A stretch of DNA of 64,000 nt from Halovibrio salipaludis (GTDB lineage Bacteria; Pseudomonadota; Gammaproteobacteria; Pseudomonadales; Oleiphilaceae), in contig NZ_NSKD01000001.1 in the NCBI RefSeq assembly GCF_002286965.1, positions 496,001 through 560,000 on the forward strand. The letters are read 5' to 3'. Shown in pieces: positions 8,921 to 18,337 of this stretch. Every line of letters starts with the position of its first letter. Positions within the stretch are counted from its first letter, which is position 1. The position numbers and the translations under genes are program-made. The notes beneath the pieces are model-generated. The model ran no database searches. It had not been told where the DNA came from and saw only the letters and a program-made list of their open reading frames with translations.

Positions 8921-11092
8921 ATGCAATTGAGACCCTTCGATGCCAGACGGCTATCCGATGCCATCCCGGGAACCATGGGCGTTCTGGGTCTTGCAATGGC
9001 ACCCGCGCTGACCCTGGGACAGGATACGGACAGCGGGGTGATGGCTCTTGATGAGGTCGTTGTGGAAGCCGGCGCGCCCGCTCCCGGGTCGCCCCTGATG
9101 CAGGCCGCCCAGATTGACGTCCTGCAGGGCGAGGAGAAGGATCGCCGCGAAAGCGCTACTCTTGGCCAGACGCTGGATCACCTGCCTGGTGTCGATACCG
9201 TGAATGCTGGCAATCAAGCGGGTAAACCGGTTATCCGTGGTCTCTCCGGTAATCGGGTGCGGATCCTGTCCGACGGTATCGGCGTGGACCACCAGCAGTT
9301 CGGTACCCGGCATTCACCCAACGTTGAACCTTTCCTGAGCGAGCGCATTGAGGTTGTCCGTGGGGCATCCAGTATCCTCTACGGTTCTGATGCGCTGGGT
9401 GGCGCCGTGGACGTCAAACCGCTGCCCCTGACGTTCAACAGTGGTGGGTCGCCTAACACCAGCGGCGAGGCACTGCTGGGACATGCCACCAACAACAGCC
9501 AGAATGACCTGGGGCTCAAGGGAACCAGCCAGGGAGAGCGCTGGACGTTTACCGGCGGCATCATCCACCGGGATGCCGGCGATGTCACCGTGCCGGATGA
9601 TCGGACCTTCTTCCCGCCGCCGCCCAGTGACGCCGGCAAACGGCGGGCACCCGCCTACACCGGATCACTGGATTACACGGACTTTGACCAGACCAACGGC
9701 CAAATCGGCGTCGGTTATCGTGGGACCTTCGGCGAGGTACGGATGCGTTATACCGGATGGCGCAATGAACACAACTTCCTGCTGCCGCCCCCGGCCGGCA
9801 ACAAGCCGCCTGGCCAGGGCCCCGAGGGTGTCGGCCAGAATCTGGAAAACGACGAACTTCGCCTGGACGCCACGTTGCCGGTCAATGACACCTGGACCCT
9901 TGAGCCAACCCTGGCATGGCAGAACAACCTGCGCCAGTCGAACGCGGCCGGTGTCCCGAGGGATGAGCTGTTTGATGGGACCATCGACATTGAATTCGAT
10001 CAGTACACCACGCGTCTCGAGGCCAGACACGGCCAACTGGCGTTTCTCGACGCCGGGCGCATGGGGATTGAATACCGCACCAAGCAACAGGTCTCCAGGG
10101 GCACTACCCAGCTGACGCCCGGAGGTCGGGTGACCAATGTCGGCCTGTTTGCCTTTGAGGAGCGCACACTGGGGCGTCTCACCCTGCAGGCTGGGTTGCG
10201 GCAGGACTGGACCGAGACCATTGCGAAAAGCAGCAAGACGGCGGCGCCGACTTCGTTCTCAGGCAGTGACTCCAATGACTACTCGGTGACATCGGGCTCG
10301 TTCGGTGGTTCCTATGCCCTGACCGATAACCTGACGCTTGCCAGTAACATCGGGCGTGGTTTCCGGGCGCCGACCCTTTTCGAACTCCATGCGGACGGGG
10401 TGCATGCTGGTGTTGCGGCGGTCCAGAAGGGCAATGACGACCTGGACGCTGAGAAATCGCTGAATACCGACCTGTCGCTCCGGTGGCGTTCCCACCAAAC
10501 GTCTGCCAGTGCCACGGTTTACCGCAATGCGATTGACAACTACATCTACCTTCACGACACGGGCAATACGCAGGACGCTCTACCGGTGTTCCAGTACCAG
10601 CAGACCGACGCCGTCCTCACAGGTGTGGAACTGACAGCCCGGGCACAGATGACTGAAACGCTTGAGCTGAGTACCACCTATAGTGCCGTTGACGGTGAAA
10701 ACGACCAGACCGGTGAGGACCTGCCACTCCAGCCGGCTGACGAACTGCTGGTCGCAGGAACCTGGACACCCGGGAACTGGGGATGGGCCCGCAGTCCCTA
10801 TGTCCGCCTGGGTCTCCGGCATAACGCTTCCAGGGAGGCAGCCCCGGGTGAACCCTTCGTCCAGTTCGACAACGCCCCCTTCGGCACGGCATCGACCGAT
10901 GCCTATACTGTCGCGGACCTGGCCCTGGGCTTTTCCGTGGATGGCGTTACGGGCGCGCCCATGCGGTTCAGCCTCGAAGTGCGGAATCTGACGGATAAGA
11001 CCTACCGGGACTTTCTGGATACCTACAAAGGCTATGCGCTGAGCCCCGGGCGCGATGTGCGCATGACCCTCAGGGTGCCGCTGGGGGGTTGA
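8921..11092 (+). CDS. TonB-dependent outer-membrane receptor, probably zinc uptake (ZnuD-like)
   Basis: A 723-residue outer-membrane receptor. ATG 8921 is preceded by an excellent AAGGAGG; a TTG 15 bases upstream is less likely. A signal peptide ends near LTLGQD, followed by a TonB-box-like stretch (MALDEVVVEA), the plug domain (GVDTVNAGNQAGKPVIRGLSGNRV, IEVVRGASSILYGSDALGGAVDV) and a C-terminal beta-barrel ending ALSPGRDVRMTLRVPLGG. The family moves metal complexes, haem or siderophores across the outer membrane using TonB energy. Substrate is not visible in the protein, but the upstream Zur-type palindrome argues for zinc, as in ZnuD. Haem or another metal remains possible. Confidence 0.85.
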   Translation: MQLRPFDARRLSDAIPGTMGVLGLAMAPALTLGQDTDSGVMALDEVVVEAGAPAPGSPLMQAAQIDVLQGEEKDRRESATLGQTLDHLPGVDTVNAGNQAGKPVIRGLSGNRVRILSDGIGVDHQQFGTRHSPNVEPFLSERIEVVRGASSILYGSDALGGAVDVKPLPLTFNSGGSPNTSGEALLGHATNNSQNDLGLKGTSQGERWTFTGGIIHRDAGDVTVPDDRTFFPPPPSDAGKRRAPAYTGSLDYTDFDQTNGQIGVGYRGTFGEVRMRYTGWRNEHNFLLPPPAGNKPPGQGPEGVGQNLENDELRLDATLPVNDTWTLEPTLAWQNNLRQSNAAGVPRDELFDGTIDIEFDQYTTRLEARHGQLAFLDAGRMGIEYRTKQQVSRGTTQLTPGGRVTNVGLFAFEERTLGRLTLQAGLRQDWTETIAKSSKTAAPTSFSGSDSNDYSVTSGSFGGSYALTDNLTLASNIGRGFRAPTLFELHADGVHAGVAAVQKGNDDLDAEKSLNTDLSLRWRSHQTSASATVYRNAIDNYIYLHDTGNTQDALPVFQYQQTDAVLTGVELTARAQMTETLELSTTYSAVDGENDQTGEDLPLQPADELLVAGTWTPGNWGWARSPYVRLGLRHNASREAAPGEPFVQFDNAPFGTASTDAYTVADLALGFSVDGVTGAPMRFSLEVRNLTDKTYRDFLDTYKGYALSPGRDVRMTLRVPLGG

Positions 11093-11096
11093 GATG

Positions 11097-11119
11097 AAAA
11101 AGCCGGCCCGGAGGCCGGC
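11097..11119 (-). terminator. Rho-independent terminator of the acyl-CoA dehydrogenase gene
   Basis: Reading the minus strand, GCCGGC-loop-GCCGGC (11119-11102) is followed directly by five T residues (11101-11097). It lies just past the stop of the minus-strand dehydrogenase and just after the convergent receptor gene. Confidence 0.75.
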
Positions 11120-11139
11120 AGGGGAGGGGTAAAAGGGGT

Positions 11140-12960
11140 TCAGTAATCGAAGGCGAAGGCCTCGTTACCCAGCTGCATCAGGGTATCGCTGGGGCTCAGC
11201 ATGCTGTCGGCATGGCCCTGGGCCTGTGGCAGCATCCGCTCGAAGTAGAATTCAGCGGTGGCGAGCTTGGCGTTGTAGAAATCCTCACTCTGGTCGCCGC
11301 CCTCAGCCAGGCCCTGGCGCGCGGCGGCCGCCATGCGCAGCCACATGAAGGCCATGTAGACATAGCCGCTGTACATCAGGAAGTCATGCGCGGCCGCCGA
11401 AACCATGTCGCGGTCCTTGCGGGCGATGACCATCAGCCGGAACGTCAGCCAGTTCCACTGGGTTGCCAGCTTGAGCATCTGCCAGGCCCAGGGCCGCAGG
11501 GTGCTGTCGGTGAGGTGCTTGCGCGCCTCGTTGCTCATGCGCAGGGTGAAGTCACGCACCGCGCCGCCCTGTGTCATCATCAGCACCTTGCGGCCGAGCA
11601 GGTCGAGCGCCTGGATGCCGGTGGTGCCCTCGTAGAGGGTGGCGATCCGGGTGTCGCGCACGATCTGCTCCATGCCGTGCTCCTTGATGTAGCCGTGGCC
11701 GCCGAATACCTGCATGCCCAGGTTGGTGGCCTCATAACCCTTCTCGGTGAGGAAGCCCTTGAGGATCGGGGTCAGGAAGCCGAGCTTGTCGTCGTACTTC
11801 TGGATCTTCTTCGTGTCCTCCTCCAGGTGGCCGCAGACCATGTGATCCGCGTACTGAGCGGCATCATAGAGCATGGCCCGCCCGCCTTCAGCCACCGCCT
11901 TCTGGGTCAGCAGCATGCGGCGCACGTCCGCGTGGTACATCAGGCTGTCCGCCACCTGCTCCGGCTCTTTCTTGCCAGAGAGTGCACGCATGGAGCGACG
12001 CTCCTTCGCGTAGGCCAGGGCATTCTGGTAGGAGAGTTCGGCCGGACCCACGCCCTGGATGGCGGTACCGATCCGGGCCGTGTTCATGAAGGTGAACATG
12101 CACTCCATGCCCTTGTTCTCCTCCCCGACCATGTAACCGTTGGCGTCATCGAAGTTCATGGTGCAGGTGGCCGAGGCCTTGATGCCCATCTTCTCTTCCA
12201 GCGCGCCCACGGAAACCCCGTTGGCCTCGCCCGCGTTGCCCTTCTCATCCGGCAGGTACTTGGGCACGATGAACAGGGAAATGCCCTTGGTGCCCTTGGG
12301 CGCCTCCGGGGTGCGTGCCAGCACGATGTGCACGATGTTTTCGGCCAGGTCATGGTCTCCGGAGGAGATGAAGATCTTGGTGCCGGTGATGCGGTAACTG
12401 CCGTCCTCCTGGGGGACAGCCTTCGTGCGGACCTGGCCAAGATCGGTGCCGCACTGGGGCTCGGTCAGGCACATGGTTCCGGTCCAGCGGCCCTCGGTCA
12501 TCGGCGTCAGGTAGGTCTGGCGCTGATCCTCATCACCATGAAGCTGCAGGGTGTTCATGGCCCCCATCGACAGACCCGGGTACATGCTGAAGGGCCAGTT
12601 GGCGGTGCCCATCATCTCCTGCTTCATCAGGCCCAGGGAGGCGGGCAGGTTCTGGCCGCCGTATTCCTCCAGGCTGGAGAGGCCCTGCCAGCCACCGGCC
12701 ACGTATTCGTCGTAGGCTTCCTTGTAGCCGGCCGGGGTCTTAACCTCGCCATCCACCAGTTTGCAGCCTTCCTGGTCGCCGCTCTGGTAGAGCGGAAACA
12801 GAGTGTTCTCACAGAACTTTGCACATTCACCGAGGATGGCGTCCACCATGTCCGGTGTCGCCTCGGCCCCGTTGCTCAGGCTCTGGTAGTGACTGGGGTA
12901 GTCGAACACTTCGTTGAGCAGGAAATTCACGTCGGTCAGAGGCGCCTTGTAGCTTGCCAT
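11140..12960 (-). CDS. Long-form acyl-CoA dehydrogenase (C-terminal-extension/DmdC-like family)
   Basis: A 606-residue FAD-dependent acyl-CoA dehydrogenase that would introduce a 2,3-double bond in an acyl-CoA thioester. I chose ATG 12960 ([18 protein letters not shown]) because GGGAGGG lies 6 bases upstream; the open frame extends 48 codons further without similarity. Typical signatures are [19 protein letters not shown] (FAD/substrate region), [14 protein letters not shown], and the [16 protein letters not shown] and [16 protein letters not shown] motifs near the end of the core. The extra C-terminal domain (about the last 130 residues) marks the DmdC/PA0506-type subfamily. Exact substrate (fatty acyl-CoA or methylmercaptopropionyl-CoA) cannot be read from sequence. 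Confidence 0.9.
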   Translation of the reverse strand: MASYKAPLTDVNFLLNEVFDYPSHYQSLSNGAEATPDMVDAILGECAKFCENTLFPLYQSGDQEGCKLVDGEVKTPAGYKEAYDEYVAGGWQGLSSLEEYGGQNLPASLGLMKQEMMGTANWPFSMYPGLSMGAMNTLQLHGDEDQRQTYLTPMTEGRWTGTMCLTEPQCGTDLGQVRTKAVPQEDGSYRITGTKIFISSGDHDLAENIVHIVLARTPEAPKGTKGISLFIVPKYLPDEKGNAGEANGVSVGALEEKMGIKASATCTMNFDDANGYMVGEENKGMECMFTFMNTARIGTAIQGVGPAELSYQNALAYAKERRSMRALSGKKEPEQVADSLMYHADVRRMLLTQKAVAEGGRAMLYDAAQYADHMVCGHLEEDTKKIQKYDDKLGFLTPILKGFLTEKGYEATNLGMQVFGGHGYIKEHGMEQIVRDTRIATLYEGTTGIQALDLLGRKVLMMTQGGAVRDFTLRMSNEARKHLTDSTLRPWAWQMLKLATQWNWLTFRLMVIARKDRDMVSAAAHDFLMYSGYVYMAFMWLRMAAAARQGLAEGGDQSEDFYNAKLATAEFYFERMLPQAQGHADSMLSPSDTLMQLGNEAFAFDY

Positions 12961-13026
12961 CTCGGACCCTCCCATCTGTTTACTGTGAAGACAGTTTCTG
13001 ACAGCTCCGTCATTCGAGCCAATGGC

Positions 13027-13050
13027 GACGTGTACATCTGTGTACGTCAC
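13027..13050. promoter_or_regulatory. Possible operator between divergent dehydrogenase and DUF3833 genes
   Basis: GACGTGTACATCTGTGTACGTCAC contains GTACA-TCTG-TGTAC as an inverted repeat and GTGTAC repeated directly at 10-bp spacing. It lies 67 bp upstream of the dehydrogenase ATG in the 167-bp divergent gap. A TetR-type regulator site is conceivable but unproven. Confidence 0.3.
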
Positions 13051-13127
13051 TGCGGCCACCCAATGAACCCTCCCGGGAAAACCCACGTATCCAGTAACAG
13101 TCACTCATTCCGATGGAGGTTCAGCCC

Positions 13128-13673
13128 ATGGCAGTCATACATCCAGCCCGCCGCGTCTACGGGCTTCTTTTTCTGGTCCTGCCCTTTCTGGCGGCCTGCT
13201 CCGGCCCCGCAATCAACGACTATGCGGGCCAGGAGCCGGAGCTGGTGCCCAGTGAGTTCTTCCAGGGTGAGCTGACCGCCCGTGGTGTGGTGAAGAACCG
13301 TTCCGGCGAGGTGATCCGCCATTTCGATGCCACCATTGATGCGTCATGGGATGAGGATGGCGTGGGTACCCTGGACGAGGTGTTCACGTACAGCGATGGT
13401 GAGACCGACACGCGCGTCTGGACCCTGGAACCCCGTGACGGCGGCTATCACGCCACGGCAGGGGATGTGACAGAGCCGGGGTTCATGGAGTTCGAGGGCA
13501 ATGCCATCCACATGAACTATGTGCTGGAAGTGTCCTTCGGAGGCAGCACCTACAATGTCCGAATGGATGACTGGATGTACCGTGTCACCGAGGACACCGT
13601 CATCAATGAAACGGAAATGACCTGGTGGGGATTCCGTGTGGGCGAGGTGGTCCTGGTGATCCAGAGACAGTAG
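13128..13673 (+). CDS. DUF3833 family lipoprotein
   Basis: A 181-residue predicted lipoprotein. ATG 13128 is used since GGAGG is 8 bases upstream; the ATG at 13113 lies in front of that site. The signal peptide (GLLFLVLPFLAAC) ends in a lipobox with Cys about residue 24. The mature part carries the DUF3833 pattern: EFFQGELTARGVVKNRSGEV, a GTLDEVFTYSDGE motif, RVWTLE, and DDWMYR...TEMTWWGFRVGEVVL near the end. The family is of unknown function, exported, and probably a lipocalin-like barrel by its length and strand pattern. It is divergent from the dehydrogenase. Confidence 0.85.
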   Translation: MAVIHPARRVYGLLFLVLPFLAACSGPAINDYAGQEPELVPSEFFQGELTARGVVKNRSGEVIRHFDATIDASWDEDGVGTLDEVFTYSDGETDTRVWTLEPRDGGYHATAGDVTEPGFMEFEGNAIHMNYVLEVSFGGSTYNVRMDDWMYRVTEDTVINETEMTWWGFRVGEVVLVIQRQ

Positions 13674-13959
13674 GTCGCCTTCCTTGTGGAAAACTCTGTT
13701 TACAGAATAGGGAGAGATCTGTAGAAAATTTAAAAAATACTTTTACGTCAGCATTCTAGGTAATAAATAAGGCTTTTTAAGGCGCCTCCAATCTGTGGAC
13801 AGTTTTTTGAGTGCTTTGTGACGAAAGCACTGCAGGTGTCTGTTATTCCGGGATAGATGGTATCTGTTCAGAAATTGTCCGGATCGCCTGCACAGGCTTG
13901 ACGCTTCGGGTTATACTACGCGGTTCATTCAGAGATACCGGCAAACCCCGAGGTCCAGC
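13674..13959. other. AT-rich intergenic region upstream of mnmG; secondary origin-like candidate
   Basis: No gene is visible. The first 130 bases (about 13685-13810) are much more AT-rich than the surroundings and contain TGTGGAAAA at 13685-13693 (one mismatch to an inverted DnaA box) plus TGTGGACAG at 13794-13802 and TGTAGAAAA (two mismatches each). In E. coli oriC lies next to mnmG. A TATACT at 13912-13917 may be the -10 of mnmG, but no good -35 is spaced correctly. The perfect boxes at the dnaA-rpmH gap make that region the better origin. Confidence 0.35.
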
Positions 13960-15846
13960 GTGGAATACCCCAAGCACTTCGACGTCATCGTCATCGGCGG
14001 TGGCCATGCGGGCACCGAAGCGGCCCTCGCCGCGGCCCGCATGGGGCGCGATACCCTCCTGCTGACGCACAACATCGAGACCCTTGGCCAGATGTCCTGT
14101 AATCCCGCCATCGGCGGTATCGGCAAGAGTCACCTGGTGAAGGAGATCGATGCGCTGGGCGGGGCCATGGGCCTGGCCACGGACCAGGCGGGCATCCAGT
14201 TCCGGGTTCTCAATTCCAGCAAGGGCCCGGCCGTACGCGCTACCCGTGCCCAGGCGGACCGTGCCCTGTACAAGGCCGCCATCCGCAACATGCTGGAAAA
14301 CCAGCCCAACCTGCATATCTTCCAGCAGGCGGCGGAGGATCTGATCGTCGAGAATGACCAGGTGCAGGGCGTGGTCTCCCAGACCGGTGTCGCCTTCCGG
14401 GCACCCACGGTGGTGCTGACCACCGGTACCTTCCTCGGGGGGGTCATCCACATTGGCATGCAGAATCAGCAGGGCGGCCGCGCCGGCGACCCGCCGACCA
14501 TCGGCCTGGCCAAACGGCTGCGGGAGCTCCCGTTCACCGTGGGCCGGCTCAAGACCGGCACACCCGCGCGGATCGACGCCAAGACCGTGGACTTCTCGAA
14601 GATGGACGTTCAGCCCGGCGACGAACGCGAACCGGTGATGTCCTACATCGGCAGTGCGGATTCGCATCCAGAGCAGATGTGCTGTTACATCACCCGCACC
14701 ACGCCGGAGACCCACGACATCATCCGGGGGGCCCAGGATCAGTCGCCCATGTTCTCTGGCGACATTGAAGGCGTTGGGCCGCGCTACTGCCCCTCCATCG
14801 AGGACAAGGTCCACCGCTTCGCGGACAAGGATTCCCACCAGATCTTCGTGGAGCCGGAAGGCCTGAACAGCCAGGAACTCTATCCCAACGGTATTTCCAC
14901 AAGCCTGCCGTTCGACGTGCAGATGGCCTTCATCCGGACCATCCCGGGCTTCGAGAACGCCCACGTCACCCGGCCGGGTTACGCCATCGAATACGACTAC
15001 CTGGACCCGCGCGACCTCCATCACACGCTTGAGACCCGCTTTATCGGCGGGCTCTATCTGGCGGGCCAGATCAACGGCACCACCGGTTACGAGGAAGCCG
15101 GCGCCCAGGGCCTGCTGGCCGGGCTCAACGCGGCCCTGGCCGCGCGTGGTGAGGAACCCTGGTACCCACGTCGGGACGAAGCCTATCTCGGTGTACTGGT
15201 GGACGACCTCATCACCATGGGGGCGAAGGAGCCCTATCGGATGTTCACCAGCCGGGCGGAATACCGCCTGGTGCTGCGTGAAGACAACGCGGATCTGCGA
15301 CTGACCGAAACAGGGCGCAATCTGGGTCTGGTAAGCGATGAGCGCTGGGCTGCGTTTGAGGCCAAGCGCGCAGGCATCCAGGCGGAGCGTGAGCGCCTTG
15401 ACCGCACACGGATCCATCCGGGCACGGAAGCAGCGGCGGTGGCCGACCAGTACCTGAAACAGCCCCTGAAAAAGGACCAGACCCTGTCCGAACTGCTGCG
15501 TCGGCCGGAGGTCGACTACGAGGCGGTTGCTGCCATTGGGGGCGAACGCGCCGAGGATCCGGTGGTGGCCGAACAGGTGGCCATCCAGGTCAAGTACGAG
15601 GGCTACATCTCCCGTCAGGAAGCGGACATCGAGCGCCTGCGCCGGCATGAGAACATGACCCTGCCGAAGGATCTGGACTACGACAGTGTCGGTGGCCTGT
15701 CCAATGAGGTGAAGCAGAAGCTTGAGGAAACACGTCCGGAAACCATTGCCCAGGCCTCGCGCATTCAGGGCGTGACGCCGGCGGCGGTCTCCCAGCTGCT
15801 GATCCATCTCAAGAAACGGGATCTGCTGCAGCAGGAAAGCGCCTGA
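13960..15846 (+). CDS. mnmG: tRNA uridine-5-carboxymethylaminomethyl modification enzyme MnmG (GidA)
   Basis: The FAD-binding partner of MnmE. At 628 residues it is full length. The start is GTG at 13960 ([21 protein letters not shown]), with the dinucleotide-binding GGGHAG at 13-18, followed by [28 protein letters not shown]-type substrate-loop region and the C-terminal domain needed for MnmE contact. rsmG begins immediately after the stop (TGAATG), so the two are coupled. It heads mnmG-rsmG-parA-parB, a conserved origin-side cluster. Confidence 0.97.
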   Translation: MEYPKHFDVIVIGGGHAGTEAALAAARMGRDTLLLTHNIETLGQMSCNPAIGGIGKSHLVKEIDALGGAMGLATDQAGIQFRVLNSSKGPAVRATRAQADRALYKAAIRNMLENQPNLHIFQQAAEDLIVENDQVQGVVSQTGVAFRAPTVVLTTGTFLGGVIHIGMQNQQGGRAGDPPTIGLAKRLRELPFTVGRLKTGTPARIDAKTVDFSKMDVQPGDEREPVMSYIGSADSHPEQMCCYITRTTPETHDIIRGAQDQSPMFSGDIEGVGPRYCPSIEDKVHRFADKDSHQIFVEPEGLNSQELYPNGISTSLPFDVQMAFIRTIPGFENAHVTRPGYAIEYDYLDPRDLHHTLETRFIGGLYLAGQINGTTGYEEAGAQGLLAGLNAALAARGEEPWYPRRDEAYLGVLVDDLITMGAKEPYRMFTSRAEYRLVLREDNADLRLTETGRNLGLVSDERWAAFEAKRAGIQAERERLDRTRIHPGTEAAAVADQYLKQPLKKDQTLSELLRRPEVDYEAVAAIGGERAEDPVVAEQVAIQVKYEGYISRQEADIERLRRHENMTLPKDLDYDSVGGLSNEVKQKLEETRPETIAQASRIQGVTPAAVSQLLIHLKKRDLLQQESA

Positions 15847-16500
15847 ATGGACACGGAGCGCCGTGAACTGGAGGCGGGGACCGAGGCACTCGGTGTCCGT
15901 CTCGCCCCGGAGACGGCGGACCGGATGCTGCGGCTTCTGGATTTACTGGAAAAGTGGAACCGGGCCTACAACCTGACCGCCGTACGCGAGCGCAGCGCCA
16001 TGTGCGCCCGGCACCTTCTGGACAGCCTGACCCTGGTGCCGCGGCTCGGCCCTGGCCCCGTACTGGACGTCGGCTCCGGCGGCGGCTTCCCGGGCCTGGT
16101 CCTGGCATTGCACTCGCCGTCCAGACAGGTGACACTGCTGGACAGCAACAGCAAGAAGACCCGGTTCATGACCCAGTGCCGGCTGGAGCTGGGCCTGGAT
16201 AACATGCAGGTGGTGCATTCCCGGGTCGAGGACTGGCAGGGCGGCCCCTTCCCGCAGATCACAAGCCGCGCCATCGCCTCACTGGCGGAAATGGTACCCA
16301 TGACGGCCCATCTGCTGGCGCAGGACGGGGAACACCTGGCCATGAAGGGCCCGGAAGCCACCACCGAGGTTGAAGGGCTGCCCACCGGTTGGCAGCTGCT
16401 TGAAGACAGTCGGGTCACCGTACCCGGCGTGGACGCGGAACGGCGGATACTGCGCATCGGGCGCAACAGCACGGATTCCACGGGCGAGACAGGAGACTGA
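15847..16500 (+). CDS. rsmG: 16S rRNA (guanine527-N7)-methyltransferase RsmG
   Basis: The 217-residue protein methylates G527 of 16S rRNA using SAM. It shows the Rossmann-fold SAM motif VLDVGSGGGFPGLVLA, the upstream helix EKWNRAYNLTAVR and LLDSNSKKTRF, typical of GidB/RsmG. It starts directly after the mnmG stop and is followed by parA after 5 bases. Confidence 0.96.
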   Translation: MDTERRELEAGTEALGVRLAPETADRMLRLLDLLEKWNRAYNLTAVRERSAMCARHLLDSLTLVPRLGPGPVLDVGSGGGFPGLVLALHSPSRQVTLLDSNSKKTRFMTQCRLELGLDNMQVVHSRVEDWQGGPFPQITSRAIASLAEMVPMTAHLLAQDGEHLAMKGPEATTEVEGLPTGWQLLEDSRVTVPGVDAERRILRIGRNSTDSTGETGD

Positions 16501-16505
16501 CGGTA

Positions 16506-17300
16506 ATGGCGCGCATCGTGGCGGTAACCAACCAGAAAGGTGGCGTGGGTAAGACCACCACCTGTGTGAACCTGGCGGCCTCGCTGGCGGCGACCAAGCG
16601 CCGCGTGCTGCTGGTGGATATGGACCCCCAGGGCAACGCCACCATGGGCAGCGGGCTCGACAAGAACGAACTCAAGGTCAGCGGCTTTGACGTGCTGACC
16701 CGCCGCCAGAACGCTGCCGACGTCTGTACTGAAGCACCGGACTCCGGGTTCGATGTGCTGCCGGCCAACGGCGACCTGACCGCCGCCGAGGTGGAGCTGA
16801 TGAACGAGATCGGCCGGGAGCACCGTCTGCGCCTGGCGCTCAAGCCCATCACCGAGCTCTATGATTTCATCCTCATCGACTGCCCGCCGGCGCTCAACCT
16901 GCTGACCGTCAACGCCCTGGCCGCCGCCGACTCGGTGCTGATTCCCATGCAGTGCGAGTACTACGCGCTGGAAGGGCTGGCTGCACTCATGGGTACCATC
17001 GAGCAGATCCAGGAAACCGTGAATCCGGCGCTGAAAATCGAGGGCCTGCTGCGTACCATGTATGACCCCCGTAACAGCCTGACCCTGGACGTATCGCGCC
17101 AGCTCAACGACTACTTCGGCGACCGGGTCTACTCGGCCGTTATCCCGCGCAACGTGCGCCTGGCCGAAGCTCCCAGTTACGGCATGCCGGCGCTGCGCTA
17201 CGACCGCAGCTCCAAGGGTGCCATCTCGTATCTCGCGCTGGCGGGGGAGATGGTCAGGCGTAATGGCAGCCAGCAATCAGAGGGCGCCGTCGCCGTTTGA
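16506..17300 (+). CDS. parA: Chromosome-partitioning ATPase ParA (Soj)
   Basis: A 264-residue ParA-type Walker ATPase that partners with ParB in chromosome segregation near the origin. The deviant Walker A KGGVGKTT is at residues 11-18, with the Walker A' DMDPQGNA and Walker B IDCPPALNLL. The lack of an N-terminal helix-turn-helix makes it the chromosomal Soj type rather than a plasmid type Ia protein. parB follows after 46 bp. Confidence 0.96.
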   Translation: MARIVAVTNQKGGVGKTTTCVNLAASLAATKRRVLLVDMDPQGNATMGSGLDKNELKVSGFDVLTRRQNAADVCTEAPDSGFDVLPANGDLTAAEVELMNEIGREHRLRLALKPITELYDFILIDCPPALNLLTVNALAAADSVLIPMQCEYYALEGLAALMGTIEQIQETVNPALKIEGLLRTMYDPRNSLTLDVSRQLNDYFGDRVYSAVIPRNVRLAEAPSYGMPALRYDRSSKGAISYLALAGEMVRRNGSQQSEGAVAV

Positions 17301-17346
17301 CGGCAGGCACCCGCACCAGCAACGAACAGGATAACAAGCAACCATC

Positions 17347-18231
17347 ATGTCATCGCGCAAACGCGGACTGGGCCAGAGAGGCCTCAACGCTCTTCTTGAA
17401 GGTTCCCGGACCAACCTGGAGGATGACGCCCCGGCGGATCCGGCCATTGAAGCCGAGCTGAAAGAGCTGCCCCTGGATCTGATCCAGCGCGGGCGCTATC
17501 AGCCGCGTCGGGACATGGATGAAGAGGCGCTGCAGGAGCTGGCCGAGTCCATCAAGCAGCAGGGTGTGATGCAGCCGGTGGTGGTGCGGCCTCTGGAGAG
17601 CGGCCATTACGAGCTGGTCGCCGGTGAACGTCGCTGGCGCGCCACCCAGCTCGCAGGCCTGGACCGCATACCGGCGTTGATCCGTCAGGTTCCGGATGAG
17701 GCTGCCATTGCCCTGGGCCTGGTGGAAAATATCCAGCGCGAGAACCTCAACCCTATCGAGGAAGCCGCCGCCCTCCATCGCCTCCAGGAGGAATTCGGCC
17801 TGACCCAGCAGCAGACGGCCGACGCCGTGGGTAAATCCCGGACCACCATCACCAACCTGCTTCGGCTCATGGGGCTGGTGGAAGAGGTCCGGATCATGCT
17901 GGAACACGGCGATCTGGAGATGGGGCATGGCCGCGCCCTCCTGGGCCTGTCGGAACAGCAGCAGGCCCCGGTAGCCCGCCAGGTGGTGAGCAAATCACTC
18001 TCGGTACGCCAGACGGAAGCGCTGGTGCGCAAGACCCTGGAGCAGGGCCAGGGCAATGCCAAGCCGGAACCGAAAAAGGAGGATCCGGACATCCGCAACC
18101 TTCAGGACCGGCTGGCGGATCGGCTGGGCGCGCGCGTGGCCATCAATCACGGCAAACGCGGCAAGGGCAAGGTGGTGATCGAGTACAACAGCCTGGATGA
18201 GCTGGATGGAATTCTTGATCATATCCAGTAG
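17347..18231 (+). CDS. parB: Chromosome-partitioning protein ParB (Spo0J)
   Basis: A 294-residue centromere-binding CTP-switch protein. It has the N-terminal ParB/Srx domain (LPLDLIQRGRYQPRRDMDEE, then the CTP-contacting GERRWRA), the helix-turn-helix (TQQQTADAVGKSRTTITNLLRLM) that reads parS, and a C-terminal dimerisation region with KVVIEYNSLDELDGIL. I saw no parS (TGTTTCACGTGAAACA-like) in the window, so its sites must lie elsewhere or deviate. Confidence 0.96.
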   Translation: MSSRKRGLGQRGLNALLEGSRTNLEDDAPADPAIEAELKELPLDLIQRGRYQPRRDMDEEALQELAESIKQQGVMQPVVVRPLESGHYELVAGERRWRATQLAGLDRIPALIRQVPDEAAIALGLVENIQRENLNPIEEAAALHRLQEEFGLTQQQTADAVGKSRTTITNLLRLMGLVEEVRIMLEHGDLEMGHGRALLGLSEQQQAPVARQVVSKSLSVRQTEALVRKTLEQGQGNAKPEPKKEDPDIRNLQDRLADRLGARVAINHGKRGKGKVVIEYNSLDELDGILDHIQ

Positions 18232-18270
18232 TCGGCTGCTGGCAATCGTTCGAATTTTCATCCAAATTCA

Positions 18271-18299
18271 TTGATCCAGACCACCCAAAGCCCTATAAT
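18271..18299 (+). promoter_or_regulatory. Sigma-70 promoter of the ATP synthase operon
   Basis: TTGATC at 18271-18276 and a perfect TATAAT at 18294-18299 are spaced by 17 bases. It lies 38 bp upstream of atpI and just after the parB stop. Confidence 0.75.
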
Positions 18300-18337
18300 C
18301 TGCCCCGCTTTAACAACGGCCGACAAGGGTTGGCATT

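Noticed and set aside
11212-13275. 687-codon plus-strand open frame opposite the acyl-CoA dehydrogenase
   Set aside because: It is antisense to a clear enzyme gene, His/Ala/Leu/Val-rich without domain, and arises from the GC-rich codon bias.
13843-15807. 654-codon minus-strand open frame opposite mnmG
   Set aside because: It is an antisense shadow of MnmG with no recognisable motifs or start context.
16506-18231. parS sites near parA-parB
   Set aside because: CACGTG occurs several times in the window, but none has the TGTTTCACGTGAAACA flanks, so no parS is called.
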